A stretch of DNA of 39,724 nucleotides from Cloacimonetes bacterium UBA5210 (lineage in GTDB: Bacteria > Cloacimonadota > Cloacimonadia > Cloacimonadales > Cloacimonadaceae). Of this stretch, positions 1-8,735 are shown in pieces. Below the pieces are notes generated by a model. The model made no database searches and was not told where the DNA came from. It worked only from the letters and a program-made list of their open reading frames with translations. A program made the translations under genes and the position numbers. Numbering within the stretch: position 1 is the stretch's first letter; every line of letters begins with the position of its first letter. The stretch is from the NCBI GenBank assembly GCA_002412625.1, contig DHVK01000043.1:1-39724 (forward strand), read 5' to 3'.

Positions 1-190
1 ATACAATGCGCACAGGCGCACTATCAGGCGCAACCGGCCGCACCTTGCCCCGCGCATCAGATTTTCACTGCCAGCTGATGTAATCATTTTTTTACGATAG
101 AGAAAATGAGGTGTAGCTAAGGGGAAAAAGCATTGACAAAATCCTTTGGCGCCACAGCGTGGTATATTAGAATGATTGTATGGAGAAATG
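1..190. other. Window edge and leader of the first operon
   Basis: No confident gene is seen here. Short frames open at the left edge stop at about 78-107 and resemble nothing I recognise, so the tail of an upstream gene is possible but unproven. From about 80 the DNA turns AT-rich, as expected for a promoter region. A GGAG at 182-185 lies 5 nt before the ATG at 191 and is the likely ribosome-binding site of the first gene. Confidence 0.4.
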
Positions 191-1282
191 ATGGATTTTC
201 GCATCTATGAATATCTTAGTGTATTCATAATGTCCTGGCTTTTTGTTTATGGCCTCACGCCATTTATAATCAAGCTGGCCAATAAGATAAATTTTGTTGA
301 TAAACCGGAAGCACGAAAGATGCATTTGAAGAGTGTGCCTTTGATGGGGGGGCTCAGCGTCGCAATTGGTTTCATCGTACTCTGTGTATATGATGTGACA
401 ATTTCTCCGGGAAGATACTTTGATCTCCCCATGTTGGGCTATCTGGCGGGATCGGTCCTGATCGTACTGATTGGCTTGATCGACGATCGCCGCGGGATGC
501 GCCCCATGGTGAAGATGGTGGGGCAATTCGCCGTAGCTCTCACTTTCATTCTCACAAACTTCAATTTCTTTGAGCTGGACAAAATGTTCGGCAGCATCTT
601 TATCACTCTGCCTCTGTTGGTATTATGGATGGTTGGCTTGATGAACGCGCTGAACTTTTTGGACAATATGGACGGCATCATCAGCGGTATGGCAGGCATC
701 CTGGGCTTGGGCTTTTTTGCCTTTGCGCTTACAAATACTACAAATGCCAATCAGGAAGCGATGGCGCTGATCGCGCTGATCTCGCTTAGCTTTGCGGGCT
801 CCACCATGGGGTTTTTACCCTACAACTTCAACCCGGCGCGGATATTTCTGGGAGACGCGGGCAGTATGTTCATCGGATATTTCCTCTCTTCCATGGGCAT
901 CCTGATGGCGCAATACGCGGGCAACAAGTATAACGACAAGATGTTCTATCTGCTACCGGTATTGCTGCTTAGCTATGCTATATTCGATATTTCGCTGGTG
1001 AGTTATACCCGCCGCAGAGACGGCCGCCATGTGATGCAAGGCGGCAAAGACCATTCCACTCATCGCATCAACAATGTGCTCGGCTCCGTCAAGGTGACTG
1101 CCGCGATTATCTATACCATCAATATCCTGATCGTTCTTACTTCCATTATCGTTTTCCGAATCGGCTCCCGAGAACTTCTCTTGAGCAGCACATTTTTGTT
1201 TGCCGCATTCTTCCTGATTTTCGGCAGAAAGCTGGATCAAGTACCGATTGTAATACCGGCGAACCAGCGCAAGGAGAAATAG
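191..1282 (+). CDS. WecA/TagO-type undecaprenyl-phosphate sugar-1-phosphate transferase
   Basis: This is a polytopic inner-membrane enzyme of glycosyltransferase family 4 (MraY/WecA/TagO). It probably moves a HexNAc-1-phosphate from UDP-sugar to undecaprenyl phosphate, starting synthesis of an O-antigen, capsule or similar glycan. The family signatures are visible: DD at residues 98-99, the NALNFLDNMDG catalytic motif at 152-162, FLGDAGS at about 219-225 and the KDHSTHR histidine motif at about 286-292. Many hydrophobic helices run through the protein. I start at ATG 191 because GGAG sits 5 nt upstream; a TTG at 176 and an ATG at 188 are in frame but fit worse. The product is 363 aa. The KDHSTHR motif favours WecA/TagO over MraY. 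The sugar substrate cannot be read from the sequence. The next gene begins directly after its stop codon. Confidence 0.88.
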   Translation: MDFRIYEYLSVFIMSWLFVYGLTPFIIKLANKINFVDKPEARKMHLKSVPLMGGLSVAIGFIVLCVYDVTISPGRYFDLPMLGYLAGSVLIVLIGLIDDRRGMRPMVKMVGQFAVALTFILTNFNFFELDKMFGSIFITLPLLVLWMVGLMNALNFLDNMDGIISGMAGILGLGFFAFALTNTTNANQEAMALIALISLSFAGSTMGFLPYNFNPARIFLGDAGSMFIGYFLSSMGILMAQYAGNKYNDKMFYLLPVLLLSYAIFDISLVSYTRRRDGRHVMQGGKDHSTHRINNVLGSVKVTAAIIYTINILIVLTSIIVFRIGSRELLLSSTFLFAAFFLIFGRKLDQVPIVIPANQRKEK

Positions 1283-2020
1283 ATGGACATCAGAGTTTTA
1301 GGTGCCGGATCCGGTATGCCTAGCGCGGCATTAAATTGCAGCGCAATACTGGTGCAAGCCAATGGACAAAACTTTTTGCTGGATTGCGGTGAAGGCGTCT
1401 CCAAAAGCCTCCCGCTGGTAAACCCGAATCCGGATTTCCTGGATGCGATCATCATCACACACTATCATCCGGATCATGTGGGTGGCATATTCCTGCTGCT
1501 TCAGATGCTGTATCTGGGAAAGCGGAGTAAGGCCATGACTCTGTTCCTGCCGGAACGCGAAGATGATTTCCGGGGCATCCTGCAGATGTTTTATACCTTT
1601 CCCGAGAAGTTTGGCTTCCGGCTCGACCTGCAGCCCATGGAGCAACTGGGGACATATTTTCCGCAGCTGACTTGCATGCAAAACGACCACCTGACCGGCT
1701 ATACGGAAATCATCCGCAAGAACCAGCTAACAAACCGGCAAAAAGCATATTCGATCAGGATCAACAGCCCGGAAGGGGATTTTGTGTATAGCTCGGACAT
1801 CTCGACGACAGACAGTATATGGCATTTACTGCAGGGCGCGCATACGCTTTTGGTGGATGCCGGACACCCGGAAGCCGAACAGATTTTGAAGCTGAAGCAG
1901 CTCGGTTTGAAGCTGGTACTTATGACCCACGAACCACATGCAGACTTGCGGCAGGCTTTGCGGGACATTCCCTCCTCCTTGTTTCAAGAAGCACAGGAAG
2001 GCGAAGTGTATCATATATGA
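1283..2020 (+). CDS. MBL-fold metallohydrolase, RNase Z-like
   Basis: A 245-aa metallo-beta-lactamase-fold hydrolase. The zinc-binding HxHxDH motif is H60, H62, D64 and H65. Further ligand candidates are the histidine in QNDH, an aspartate in YSSDIS and the histidines in THEPH near the C-terminus. The N-terminus (VLGAGSGMPS, then LLDCGEG) is typical of the RNase Z / PqqB-like branch, where a GSG loop precedes DCGEG. The arm seen in tRNA-processing RNase Z is not obvious, so the substrate is unknown. The ATG follows the preceding stop directly, with AAGGAG inside the end of the upstream gene. Its 3' end overlaps the next gene by ATGA. The placement between a glycan-lipid transferase and lipoproteins gives no clear clue to function. 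Confidence 0.85.
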   Translation: MDIRVLGAGSGMPSAALNCSAILVQANGQNFLLDCGEGVSKSLPLVNPNPDFLDAIIITHYHPDHVGGIFLLLQMLYLGKRSKAMTLFLPEREDDFRGILQMFYTFPEKFGFRLDLQPMEQLGTYFPQLTCMQNDHLTGYTEIIRKNQLTNRQKAYSIRINSPEGDFVYSSDISTTDSIWHLLQGAHTLLVDAGHPEAEQILKLKQLGLKLVLMTHEPHADLRQALRDIPSSLFQEAQEGEVYHI

Positions 2021-3465
2021 GCGCTTGGAAGTTTTATCTCAACCTCCGTGCCGGCATCAAATTGAAGCAGCTATTGCTACTTGTGATTCCGATGATTCTG
2101 CTGCTTGCTTCCGGTTGCGAAATCAATCGCCTGCAAAGTGCTGAGGAACTATATCGCGGGGGACGCTATGCGGGAGCCATCGAAGAGCTGGACGCTTTGA
2201 TCAGAACCGGAAAGAATGGCGCAGTAGTAACCAGAGCTGAATTGGTACGCAGCAACAGCTATCTGGAATTGGGCAAGATGGCACTGCAAAGAAACAACCG
2301 CCCTCTGGCGATCCGCTTTTTGAAGCTGGCAAATTCTGAAGCAGCAGATCTGGAGCTGGGTGCTCTCTATTTTCTGATGAGTGAAGAAGCGATTCAAGCC
2401 GAAAATCGGGTGTTGGCCAAGAGCTATCTGGACGATATCGCCCGGGAAATCCCGGAATCACCTCTCATTCCGCAAGTTATGTTGCGCCGAATGAGCATCT
2501 TTATGAGCGAATATCAGGATCGCAATTCCACCTGGGAAGATTACAAGTTCCTATATGACAACTTTCCGAACAATACCTACGAGATTCAGGCAAGATACAT
2601 CGTCATGCAGTTTATCGACAGCAGAATCGATTATGCGGTGCGCCTGAAAGAACAGGAATACTATGACGACTCGCTGCGGGAGCTCTTTGAGCTTTCACGC
2701 TACCCCGTGGTGGAGGCTGCTCAGATCAACAGTCTGATCTCAGATGTGTATCAGGCGCAAGCAGAAGAATATATCAACGCCCAAGAATTTATGGAAGCGG
2801 ATCGGCTTTACCGCATCGCGGTTCAATATGACCCTAGCAAAGAAGCCCGGATCTACCAGCGCTTGCAGGGCATCACTGATCTCTATATTCAAAAGGGCAA
2901 CAGCTTGCTGCAAGACCGGGATTTCGAGGGAGCATTGCTTCACTATACCAAGACTTTTGACATTATCCCGAATTACCCTCCGGCAATCGCAGCGATAAGC
3001 AGACTGCATAAGCGTCAGGAAGATATCCGCGCTGCTGAGGCCTTCTTCGCTCAAGGAGAGAAATTTGAAGGAACTCAGAAATACGCGGACGCCTTGAAGC
3101 TCTATAACCAGGCAATCGCATTGGATGCCCGGCAGGAATACCGCAATCGCGCTGCCATTATGCAAAACATGGTGGAAGCTCAGCGGGATCCGGTCGGCTT
3201 TGCCCGCAGAGTGCTGGCAGAACACCGCAATGGGCTGATTCTGAACCGGGTTGCAACAAAGCGTAATGAAGTCCTGCAAAGCCACAACATCAATGAAATT
3301 CGGGATAGCGGCTGGAAGTTCCTGCTCTCTACCGGGCAGTACAAGTATGAAGCCCGCTACGACCTGCTGACCCCTACACAGACCTTTCTGTATGTGTGGC
3401 AGATCAACCTTAGGGATCGCTCCGTGATCCCGCTCAACAAGCTCTCAGAAGCTCTGATGCAATGA
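2017..3465 (+). CDS. TPR-repeat lipoprotein
   Basis: A 482-aa exported lipoprotein. After a short charged N-terminus comes a hydrophobic stretch ending in a lipobox, LASGC, followed by E-I-N. The rest is a helical array of tetratricopeptide-like repeats with alternating aromatic and small residues (for example AEELYRGGRYAGAIEELD and GNSLLQDRDFEGALLHY), so it is probably a periplasmic-facing scaffold for protein-protein contacts. The reading frame stays open upstream to 1819, but that part overlaps the MBL gene. The ATGA overlap at 2017-2020 and the lipoprotein signal just after it fix the start. It probably works with the next two envelope genes, which follow closely. No enzymatic motif is visible and the partner is unknown. 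Confidence 0.82.
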   Translation: MSAWKFYLNLRAGIKLKQLLLLVIPMILLLASGCEINRLQSAEELYRGGRYAGAIEELDALIRTGKNGAVVTRAELVRSNSYLELGKMALQRNNRPLAIRFLKLANSEAADLELGALYFLMSEEAIQAENRVLAKSYLDDIAREIPESPLIPQVMLRRMSIFMSEYQDRNSTWEDYKFLYDNFPNNTYEIQARYIVMQFIDSRIDYAVRLKEQEYYDDSLRELFELSRYPVVEAAQINSLISDVYQAQAEEYINAQEFMEADRLYRIAVQYDPSKEARIYQRLQGITDLYIQKGNSLLQDRDFEGALLHYTKTFDIIPNYPPAIAAISRLHKRQEDIRAAEAFFAQGEKFEGTQKYADALKLYNQAIALDARQEYRNRAAIMQNMVEAQRDPVGFARRVLAEHRNGLILNRVATKRNEVLQSHNINEIRDSGWKFLLSTGQYKYEARYDLLTPTQTFLYVWQINLRDRSVIPLNKLSEALMQ

Positions 3466-3483
3466 GCGGGGGAATTTAAATCT

Positions 3484-4068
3484 ATGAAAGCATTTCGCAA
3501 TACAATCCTCATTGTCCTGCTGATGGGAATCGGCATGAGCTTCGCCCAAAGCTTCGATCTTCAGGCCTTTGCCGACAGCACAAAATATGGCTGGACTGAT
3601 TACCGTGATCGTGCTCGCTATCGGGATGAGCTCAGCTACCGCCAGAATAAGCTCCAACTCTATGAATTGGAAGCCTTGCCGCTAACGGCAAACATCGCCA
3701 AAAGCGCGGTCATCCCGGGCTGGGGACAGTTTGCCACGAACCATAACACCAAAGCTACAGCCATCCTGAGCGCAGAACTGGTTACCGTGATCGGTGCTCT
3801 ATATTTCTATAACAGAGCGCAGACGAACTATGACCGCTATCGAACTGCTACCCAGGTCGATCAGATCAACGACTACTGGAGCAAGGCGGAGACTCCGTAT
3901 CACTATTCGCTGCTGATGGTGGGGCTGGCAGGGGTCATCTGGGCATACAACTTGTACGACGTAGTGGTAAGCACCAGCGACTACAACGCCAAGCTCTGGG
4001 AAGATATTCTAAGCCGGAGCAGCTCTCCCATCCAGATCGGTCCCGGCGGCGTGGAGGTCAGGTTTTAG
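3484..4068 (+). CDS. DUF5683-family membrane protein
   Basis: A 194-aa protein with an N-terminal signal peptide ending near SFAQS. The central motif SAVIPGWGQF (about residues 74-83) followed by hydrophobic helices at about 91-112 and 142-162 is characteristic of DUF5683 proteins, which are common in the FCB group. The function of that family is not established. This member lies 18 nt after a TPR lipoprotein gene and 2 nt before another lipoprotein gene, so all three are probably co-transcribed and may act together at the envelope. The start ATG at 3484 is preceded by a G-rich stretch (GCGGGGGAAT) rather than a strong ribosome-binding site. Confidence 0.75.
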   Translation: MKAFRNTILIVLLMGIGMSFAQSFDLQAFADSTKYGWTDYRDRARYRDELSYRQNKLQLYELEALPLTANIAKSAVIPGWGQFATNHNTKATAILSAELVTVIGALYFYNRAQTNYDRYRTATQVDQINDYWSKAETPYHYSLLMVGLAGVIWAYNLYDVVVSTSDYNAKLWEDILSRSSSPIQIGPGGVEVRF

Positions 4069-4070
4069 CT

Positions 4071-4508
4071 ATGAAATCCAGATTTATAATCCTTCTCTTT
4101 GGTCTTTTACTGGTTCTTGCAGGGTGTGGAATCAAACGCGATAACCCCCTGGATCCTCAAGCCAATGACCTTACCATCCCCGGAGATGTAAGCGGTCTTC
4201 AGGCTACAGCATTCGGCTCCGGATCTTCGACCAGGTATGTGGTTTTTCGCTGGAACAGCAACAATGCCAACGATACGGACGGCTACTATCTATACCGCAG
4301 CCTCGGCTATTACAGCGCCTTCGCCCTGGTGGATACGGTGCTGCACATTCCCGGAGTTTCGCTGCAGCAATATACTCATAGTAGCGCAAACGACCCTACC
4401 GTGGCACCGGGTGACTATTGGTACAAGATTTCTGCTTTCAAAAACTACTCCGCCGGCAGGCTGGAAGGCAGGCTGGGTACCCCTCTCTTCGTACGCATCC
4501 CCCGATAG
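4071..4508 (+). CDS. Small lipoprotein with a fibronectin type III-like domain
   Basis: A 145-aa lipoprotein. The signal sequence ends in the lipobox LAGC, followed by GIKRDNPLDP, a linker often seen in FCB-group surface lipoproteins. The rest looks like one fibronectin III-like beta-sandwich: VSGLQATA, then WNSNN, then DGYYLYRS, with a final WYKISAFKNYS strand. Such domains usually mediate binding. The gene starts 2 nt after the DUF5683 gene and ends directly before uvrD, so it belongs to the same transcription unit. There is no catalytic motif and the function is unknown. Confidence 0.72.
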   Translation: MKSRFIILLFGLLLVLAGCGIKRDNPLDPQANDLTIPGDVSGLQATAFGSGSSTRYVVFRWNSNNANDTDGYYLYRSLGYYSAFALVDTVLHIPGVSLQQYTHSSANDPTVAPGDYWYKISAFKNYSAGRLEGRLGTPLFVRIPR

Positions 4509-6677
4509 ATGATAGATTTTTACCAAGACCTCAACGACCGTCAGCTTGAGGTGGTTACGGATGTTGACCACCCTATCCTTGTGCTGGCAGGTGCCGGTAG
4601 CGGCAAGACTAGGTGCATCATCTACCGCGCCGCTTACCTGATTCATGAACGAAACATCGCGCCCTGGAAGTTGCTAATCGTCACCTTCACCAATAAAGCC
4701 GCGCGTGAATTGCAGGACCGCCTTGAAAGCCTCTTGAACATCCCGATGCGCTCACTCTGGGTGGGCACCTTCCACTCCATCTCCCTCAGAATTTTACGCT
4801 ATGAATCCGCACACTTGCCTTATAACAGCAATTTCAGCATCTACGCGAGCGATGAACAGAAATCCGTGTTAAAAAAGATCTACAAAGAATATGGTTATGA
4901 TGTTCAGAAATACCCCTTGAATAAGGTCTTGGCGCGGATTGGGCGCTATAAGAATCGCCTGCAGCTGCCGGAAGACATTCAGCCCGAGGAAGCGGCTCAC
5001 AATCCCTTTTTGAAAGGCTTTATGCAGATCTATCAACGCTATCAGGAAGCTCTGTTGATGAATCAAGCAATGGACTTTGACGATATCCTGCTCTACACAG
5101 CGCATCTGCTGAGAGACAACGATGCGGTGCGAGCCAAGTATCAGGATATCTTTCAGTACATTATGATCGATGAATATCAGGATACAAACAAAGCGCAATT
5201 TGAGATCATCCACCAACTGGCTCTGATACACCAGCGTGTGTGTGTGGTGGGCGATGATGATCAGGCTATCTATAGCTTCCGAGGTGCGACCCTGCGCAAT
5301 ATCCTGGAGTTTGAGCGGGACTACGAAGCGGTGCAGACCATCCGTCTGGAACAAAATTATCGCAGCACTACCGCCATTCTGGACCTCGCAAACAGAGTGA
5401 TCAAACAAAACAAACAACGCCATGCCAAGGAACTCTTCAGTGAATTGGGGGAAGGCATCAGGCCGGCATTGCGTGTCTATCCGGATGCCAATGTGGAAGC
5501 AGAGCAAATCGCTTTGAACATCTCCCGACAGTGGAAACTGGGCAACAACCTGCGCCAGATCGCAATTCTTTACCGCACCAACGCGCAATCCCGCCTCTTC
5601 GAGAATGCCCTGATGCAGAAGAAAATCCCCTATAGCATTGTGGGCAGCCTGAACTTTTACCAACGCAAAGAGATCAAGGATCTGCTAGCCTACCTCTATT
5701 CCATGGCAAACCCCGCAGACAACGAAAGCCTGCTGCGAGTAATCAACGAACCACCCCGGGGCATCGGACAAACCACAGTTAGCCGTCTTCTGGGCTTTGC
5801 AACAAAGACCCGGATTTCTCTATTCAGCGCTATCCAAAACCTGAGTGCTGTCCCGGAACTGAACTCCTCCGCCAAGAAACGGGTCGGGGACTTCTGCAAG
5901 ATGATGGAAGATTGGCGCCAAATGTCCACATCTCAACCGGTAGCTGCTCTGGTGAAGGACGTCGTGGAACTCTTGGGCATGGTTAGCTTGTATCGCAAAA
6001 GCAGCGATCCCAAGGATATCACTCGGGCTGAGAACCTGATCGAATTTGTGGCTTCCGTAAACGAATTTGCCGAACGTTTTTCCGCCGAAAACGACAGACC
6101 CGCTTTGTTGGTAGATTTCCTTCCCTTTGTAGCGCTACAAACAGATCTCGATAAGGTCTCTGAAGAAAGCGATAGTGTGCGCTTGATGACTCTGCACAAC
6201 GCTAAAGGGCTGGAGTTTGAGACCGTCTATATCGCGGGCTTGGAAGATGAGCTGCTCCCGCACCGCATGAGTATGGATACTATCGAAGAGATCGAGGAAG
6301 AGCGCCGCCTCTTTTATGTGGGCATCACGCGCGCCAAGAGAGAGCTGTTGCTCAGCCTGGCAGAAGCCCGCAGATTGTATGATACTTACACATTCACGCA
6401 GCCCAGCATGTTTCTGGATAACCTGGATGAAGTGCTGGATTCTCCCGGGCACATTGCGGCTCCGCAACAAAGCCTGTATCGCAAACCCAAAAACAAGATC
6501 CGGGAAAGCCAGAAGCTGTTCAAGATTGGACAGCGTGTCTGGCACAAGGAACACCACCAGGGCATAGTGCTCTCGGTAAATGGGATGGGTGCAGACGCGG
6601 TGGTTACGGTATCGTTCCAAAATGGTAAATTGATCAAGATTGTGGGCAGCTTCCTGCACACCGAGCCGATCGGGTAA
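4509..6677 (+). CDS. pcrA: UvrD/PcrA-type superfamily 1 DNA helicase
   Basis: A 722-aa 3'-to-5' DNA helicase of superfamily 1A, acting in nucleotide-excision and mismatch repair, replication-fork rescue and removal of stalled RNA polymerase. The motifs appear in order: Walker A GAGSGKT at 28-34, Ia VTFTNKAARELQDR, Ib GTFHSISLRIL, II DEYQD at 221-225, III GDDDQAIYSFRGA at 248-260, IV LEQNYRST, V LMTLHNAKGLEFETV and VI ERRLFYVGITRAK. The C-terminal 50 residues (RVWHKEHHQGIVLSVNG, then VSFQNGKLIKIVG) look like the Tudor-fold domain of PcrA/UvrD that contacts RNA polymerase. The length is normal for the family. The ATG follows the preceding stop codon directly, with no strong Shine-Dalgarno sequence, so coupling to upstream translation is likely. 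Choosing between the names uvrD and pcrA is a matter of convention here. Confidence 0.93.
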   Translation: MIDFYQDLNDRQLEVVTDVDHPILVLAGAGSGKTRCIIYRAAYLIHERNIAPWKLLIVTFTNKAARELQDRLESLLNIPMRSLWVGTFHSISLRILRYESAHLPYNSNFSIYASDEQKSVLKKIYKEYGYDVQKYPLNKVLARIGRYKNRLQLPEDIQPEEAAHNPFLKGFMQIYQRYQEALLMNQAMDFDDILLYTAHLLRDNDAVRAKYQDIFQYIMIDEYQDTNKAQFEIIHQLALIHQRVCVVGDDDQAIYSFRGATLRNILEFERDYEAVQTIRLEQNYRSTTAILDLANRVIKQNKQRHAKELFSELGEGIRPALRVYPDANVEAEQIALNISRQWKLGNNLRQIAILYRTNAQSRLFENALMQKKIPYSIVGSLNFYQRKEIKDLLAYLYSMANPADNESLLRVINEPPRGIGQTTVSRLLGFATKTRISLFSAIQNLSAVPELNSSAKKRVGDFCKMMEDWRQMSTSQPVAALVKDVVELLGMVSLYRKSSDPKDITRAENLIEFVASVNEFAERFSAENDRPALLVDFLPFVALQTDLDKVSEESDSVRLMTLHNAKGLEFETVYIAGLEDELLPHRMSMDTIEEIEEERRLFYVGITRAKRELLLSLAEARRLYDTYTFTQPSMFLDNLDEVLDSPGHIAAPQQSLYRKPKNKIRESQKLFKIGQRVWHKEHHQGIVLSVNGMGADAVVTVSFQNGKLIKIVGSFLHTEPIG

Positions 6678-6689
6678 AGCCTTTTTTTT
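6660..6689 (+). terminator. Possible weak terminator after the helicase gene
   Basis: A run of eight T lies at 6682-6689 between the convergent helicase and hemolysin III genes. The only stem upstream is short and imperfect (ACCGA at 6660-6664 with TCGGGT at 6670-6675) and is separated from the T run by 6 nt. The position suits a terminator but the structure is poor. Confidence 0.3.
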
Positions 6690-6699
6690 GATATCCTGC

Positions 6700-7371
6700 T
6701 TAGCTGATCAAGGTGAGCATGCCGAAGAAATGGCAGATGCTTCCGGCCAGCACAAACAGATGCCAGATCGCATGATGGTAGGGCATCTTTCTGGAGACAT
6801 AGAATACTACGCCAAACGAATAAGCAAAACCTCCCAGCAGAATCCAGGCGATAAAGCCCCGCGGAACAACTGCTAAAAGCGGTTTGACTGCGATCAGCAC
6901 AATCCAGCCCATCAGCAAATACACCACTGTGGAAATCCATTTCAGCTTGCTCATGGCAAATATCTTCAGGCATATCCCGATTATGGTAAGCCCCCAAATG
7001 ATCCCAAACAGGGTCCAACCCCAGCCGCCGCGCATAGTTCCGATCGTTACCGGAGTGTATGTCCCGGCAATCAACAAAAAGATGGAAGAGTGGTCCAGGA
7101 TGCGGAAAAAGCGCTTAACATAGGGCTGGGGAAAAGAATGGTAAAGCGTGGAAGAAAGGAACAGCGTGATCATCGTTGCGCCATAGATACTGAAGGAGAC
7201 AATCTTCCAAGTGTCGCTGATGCGGGCAGCAAAAACCACCAGAATCACTAGCGCGGCGATGGATATCCCAACCCCAATTCCGTGGGTGATCGCGTTTGCG
7301 ATCTCCTCAGCCCGGCTTTGCTGAGGGCTGAGGGGAATGCGATCCAGAAAGCGCTTGGAACTCCCGCTCAT
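6700..7371 (-). CDS. Hemolysin III / PAQR family integral membrane protein
   Basis: A 223-aa protein with about seven transmembrane helices. The conserved PAQR/hemolysin III positions are present: EEIANAITHGIG near the N-terminus, SSTLYHSF in the middle, LDHSSIFLLIAGTYTP, and PYHHAIWHLFVLAGSICH near the C-terminus, which supply the clustered His, Asp and Ser residues that bind zinc in this superfamily. Bacterial members (YqfA, hemolysin III) are inner-membrane proteins. Their role is unsettled; a hydrolase activity on lipids is suspected for the wider family. The start codon overlaps the end of nadD by ATGA, so it is translationally coupled as the last gene of the minus-strand run. Confidence 0.85.
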   Translation of the reverse strand: MSGSSKRFLDRIPLSPQQSRAEEIANAITHGIGVGISIAALVILVVFAARISDTWKIVSFSIYGATMITLFLSSTLYHSFPQPYVKRFFRILDHSSIFLLIAGTYTPVTIGTMRGGWGWTLFGIIWGLTIIGICLKIFAMSKLKWISTVVYLLMGWIVLIAVKPLLAVVPRGFIAWILLGGFAYSFGVVFYVSRKMPYHHAIWHLFVLAGSICHFFGMLTLIS

Positions 7372-8000
7372 TGCCGGTACAACGCGCGTATGCGGTCTTC
7401 CAATCCCTGCGGGACCAGATCAGTAATGCTTTCTCCCCGGGCAATGCGCTCTCTGACCAGGGATGAGGATATGGGGCATAGCGGCATGTCCAGAATGCTG
7501 TGGTTGATGCAGGAGAGCACATCACAGGGCATTGTGCTTTCCGGCCTGGGTAAGATAATGAAATGCAGGTTATCCTTCAGCCAATGGAAATCTTGCCAAT
7601 CCGGTAGTTTCTGCAGATTATCCGCCCCGATAATGAAGGCAAACTTTTGCTCCGGACGTTGGGCAACCAGCTTTTTGATGAGGTCGCTGGTATATCCGCT
7701 CTCCCCACGCTCCGCGTCCCAGACTTCGATGGGGGTGCGAAAATCTTCTGCGGTTTGGATGGCAAAGTTCAGCGGTGTGAAGTGATCCACAGCCTCCTGC
7801 GCCAGTGCCAGCCGGCTATCATAATCCAGCACGATGCTATCCCCTTTGAAATTATGGTTGAAGCTGGGGATCAGGATTATCTTGTGCACCGGACTCAGGC
7901 TAAGGACTTCCTTCGCCACATACAGATGACCGTTGTGGATGGGATCAAAACTACCACCCAGCAGAGCGTAAGCGCCTTTCAGAGATTCAGTATGGGGCAT
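7368..8000 (-). CDS. nadD: Nicotinate-nucleotide adenylyltransferase
   Basis: A 210-aa enzyme of NAD biosynthesis that joins nicotinate mononucleotide to AMP from ATP. The nucleotidyltransferase signature GGSFDPIHNGH lies at residues 15-25, and the second ATP-binding motif ISSSLVRERI lies near residue 180. PRPESTMPCDV and the C-terminal LVPQGLEDRIRALY also match the NadD family. The length is normal. It sits 4 nt after the BamD-like gene and overlaps the following hemolysin III gene by 4 nt. A short N-terminal extension of about ten residues precedes the beta strand YALLGGSF. There is no RsfS/YbeB gene beside it, although that is a frequent neighbour in other bacteria. Confidence 0.92.
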   Translation of the reverse strand: MPHTESLKGAYALLGGSFDPIHNGHLYVAKEVLSLSPVHKIILIPSFNHNFKGDSIVLDYDSRLALAQEAVDHFTPLNFAIQTAEDFRTPIEVWDAERGESGYTSDLIKKLVAQRPEQKFAFIIGADNLQKLPDWQDFHWLKDNLHFIILPRPESTMPCDVLSCINHSILDMPLCPISSSLVRERIARGESITDLVPQGLEDRIRALYRQ

Positions 8001-8004
8001 AGTC

Positions 8005-8724
8005 TTACTTGAACTTCCGTTCCAGTTTGCGGGTTTCTTTGGAGCCCGGGTATTTGCTCTTCAGCTTGTTATAAGATTCCCTCGCGGCATCCATATTCTT
8101 TTGTTTGGAGTGCAGCAAAGCAGAGTAATAAAGCGATCTACGATCCAGGCTATCTGTGTTTCCCAGTTCGACAACTTCATCGAAATACATCAGCGCGGCA
8201 CTGTAATCCTTCATTTTGAAATAGATGTAGCCATTCTGATACTTCTTTTCGATCAGTTTGTACTGGGATCGGCGAATGAACTCCAGCGCATTGCTGAAGC
8301 GGGTATCGTTCGGAAAGCGCTCGATGAAGTTTCGGAAGGCATCGATCCCGGCCAGCGTTTTATCCTGATCAAATGCCGGTTTCAAGGATTCCTCGAAAAA
8401 GCAAACCCCCACCCTGTAATAGGCGTCGGACACATTGGTATGATCCGGAAAGCCGCTGATAAACTGCTGATACTTCAGTCTGGCATCGGTGAATTTGTTC
8501 ATGGCAAAATAGCTGTCCGCCAGCCTGAGTGTAGCGTATGCGGTGGCTGCGGATTTCCGCTCGAAGGAGATGTCGTCGTACATCGATGCCGCTTTGGCAT
8601 ACTTTCCATCCGCATAATATTGGTCTGCCAGAGCGAGCCGGGCATCAGTGCTCAGTTCAGGTTTGTTTCTGCTGCACGCGCCCAGAGCGACAAACAACAG
8701 GACGATGATTAGGTATCTTCTCAT
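8005..8724 (-). CDS. bamD: BamD-like outer-membrane assembly lipoprotein with TPR repeats
   Basis: A 239-aa lipoprotein with a signal sequence ending in the lipobox LGAC followed by SRNKPEL. Five or so TPR-like helical pairs follow, including ADQYYADGKYAKAASMYD, FTDARLKYQQFISGFPDH and RNFIERFPNDTRFSNAL. The pattern and length match BamD (YfiO), which binds BamA and helps insert beta-barrel proteins into the outer membrane. I start at ATG 8724 because AAAGGAA lies 6 nt upstream; the frame extends to 8751 but that would overlap the preceding gene and spoil the signal peptide. Neighbours are a CpoB-like TPR lipoprotein and an unknown envelope protein, which supports an outer-membrane role. A generic TPR lipoprotein is the alternative. 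Confidence 0.8.
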   Translation of the reverse strand: MRRYLIIVLLFVALGACSRNKPELSTDARLALADQYYADGKYAKAASMYDDISFERKSAATAYATLRLADSYFAMNKFTDARLKYQQFISGFPDHTNVSDAYYRVGVCFFEESLKPAFDQDKTLAGIDAFRNFIERFPNDTRFSNALEFIRRSQYKLIEKKYQNGYIYFKMKDYSAALMYFDEVVELGNTDSLDRRSLYYSALLHSKQKNMDAARESYNKLKSKYPGSKETRKLERKFK

Positions 8725-8735
8725 GCATTTTTCCT

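Noticed and set aside
133..168. TTGACA and TATATT as a promoter for the first gene
   Set aside because: The hexamers are individually good, but the 24-nt spacer is far from the normal 16-18 nt.
1819..2016. N-terminal extension of the TPR lipoprotein frame
   Set aside because: It overlaps the MBL gene out of frame and would bury the lipoprotein signal peptide; the ATGA overlap at 2017 is the better start.
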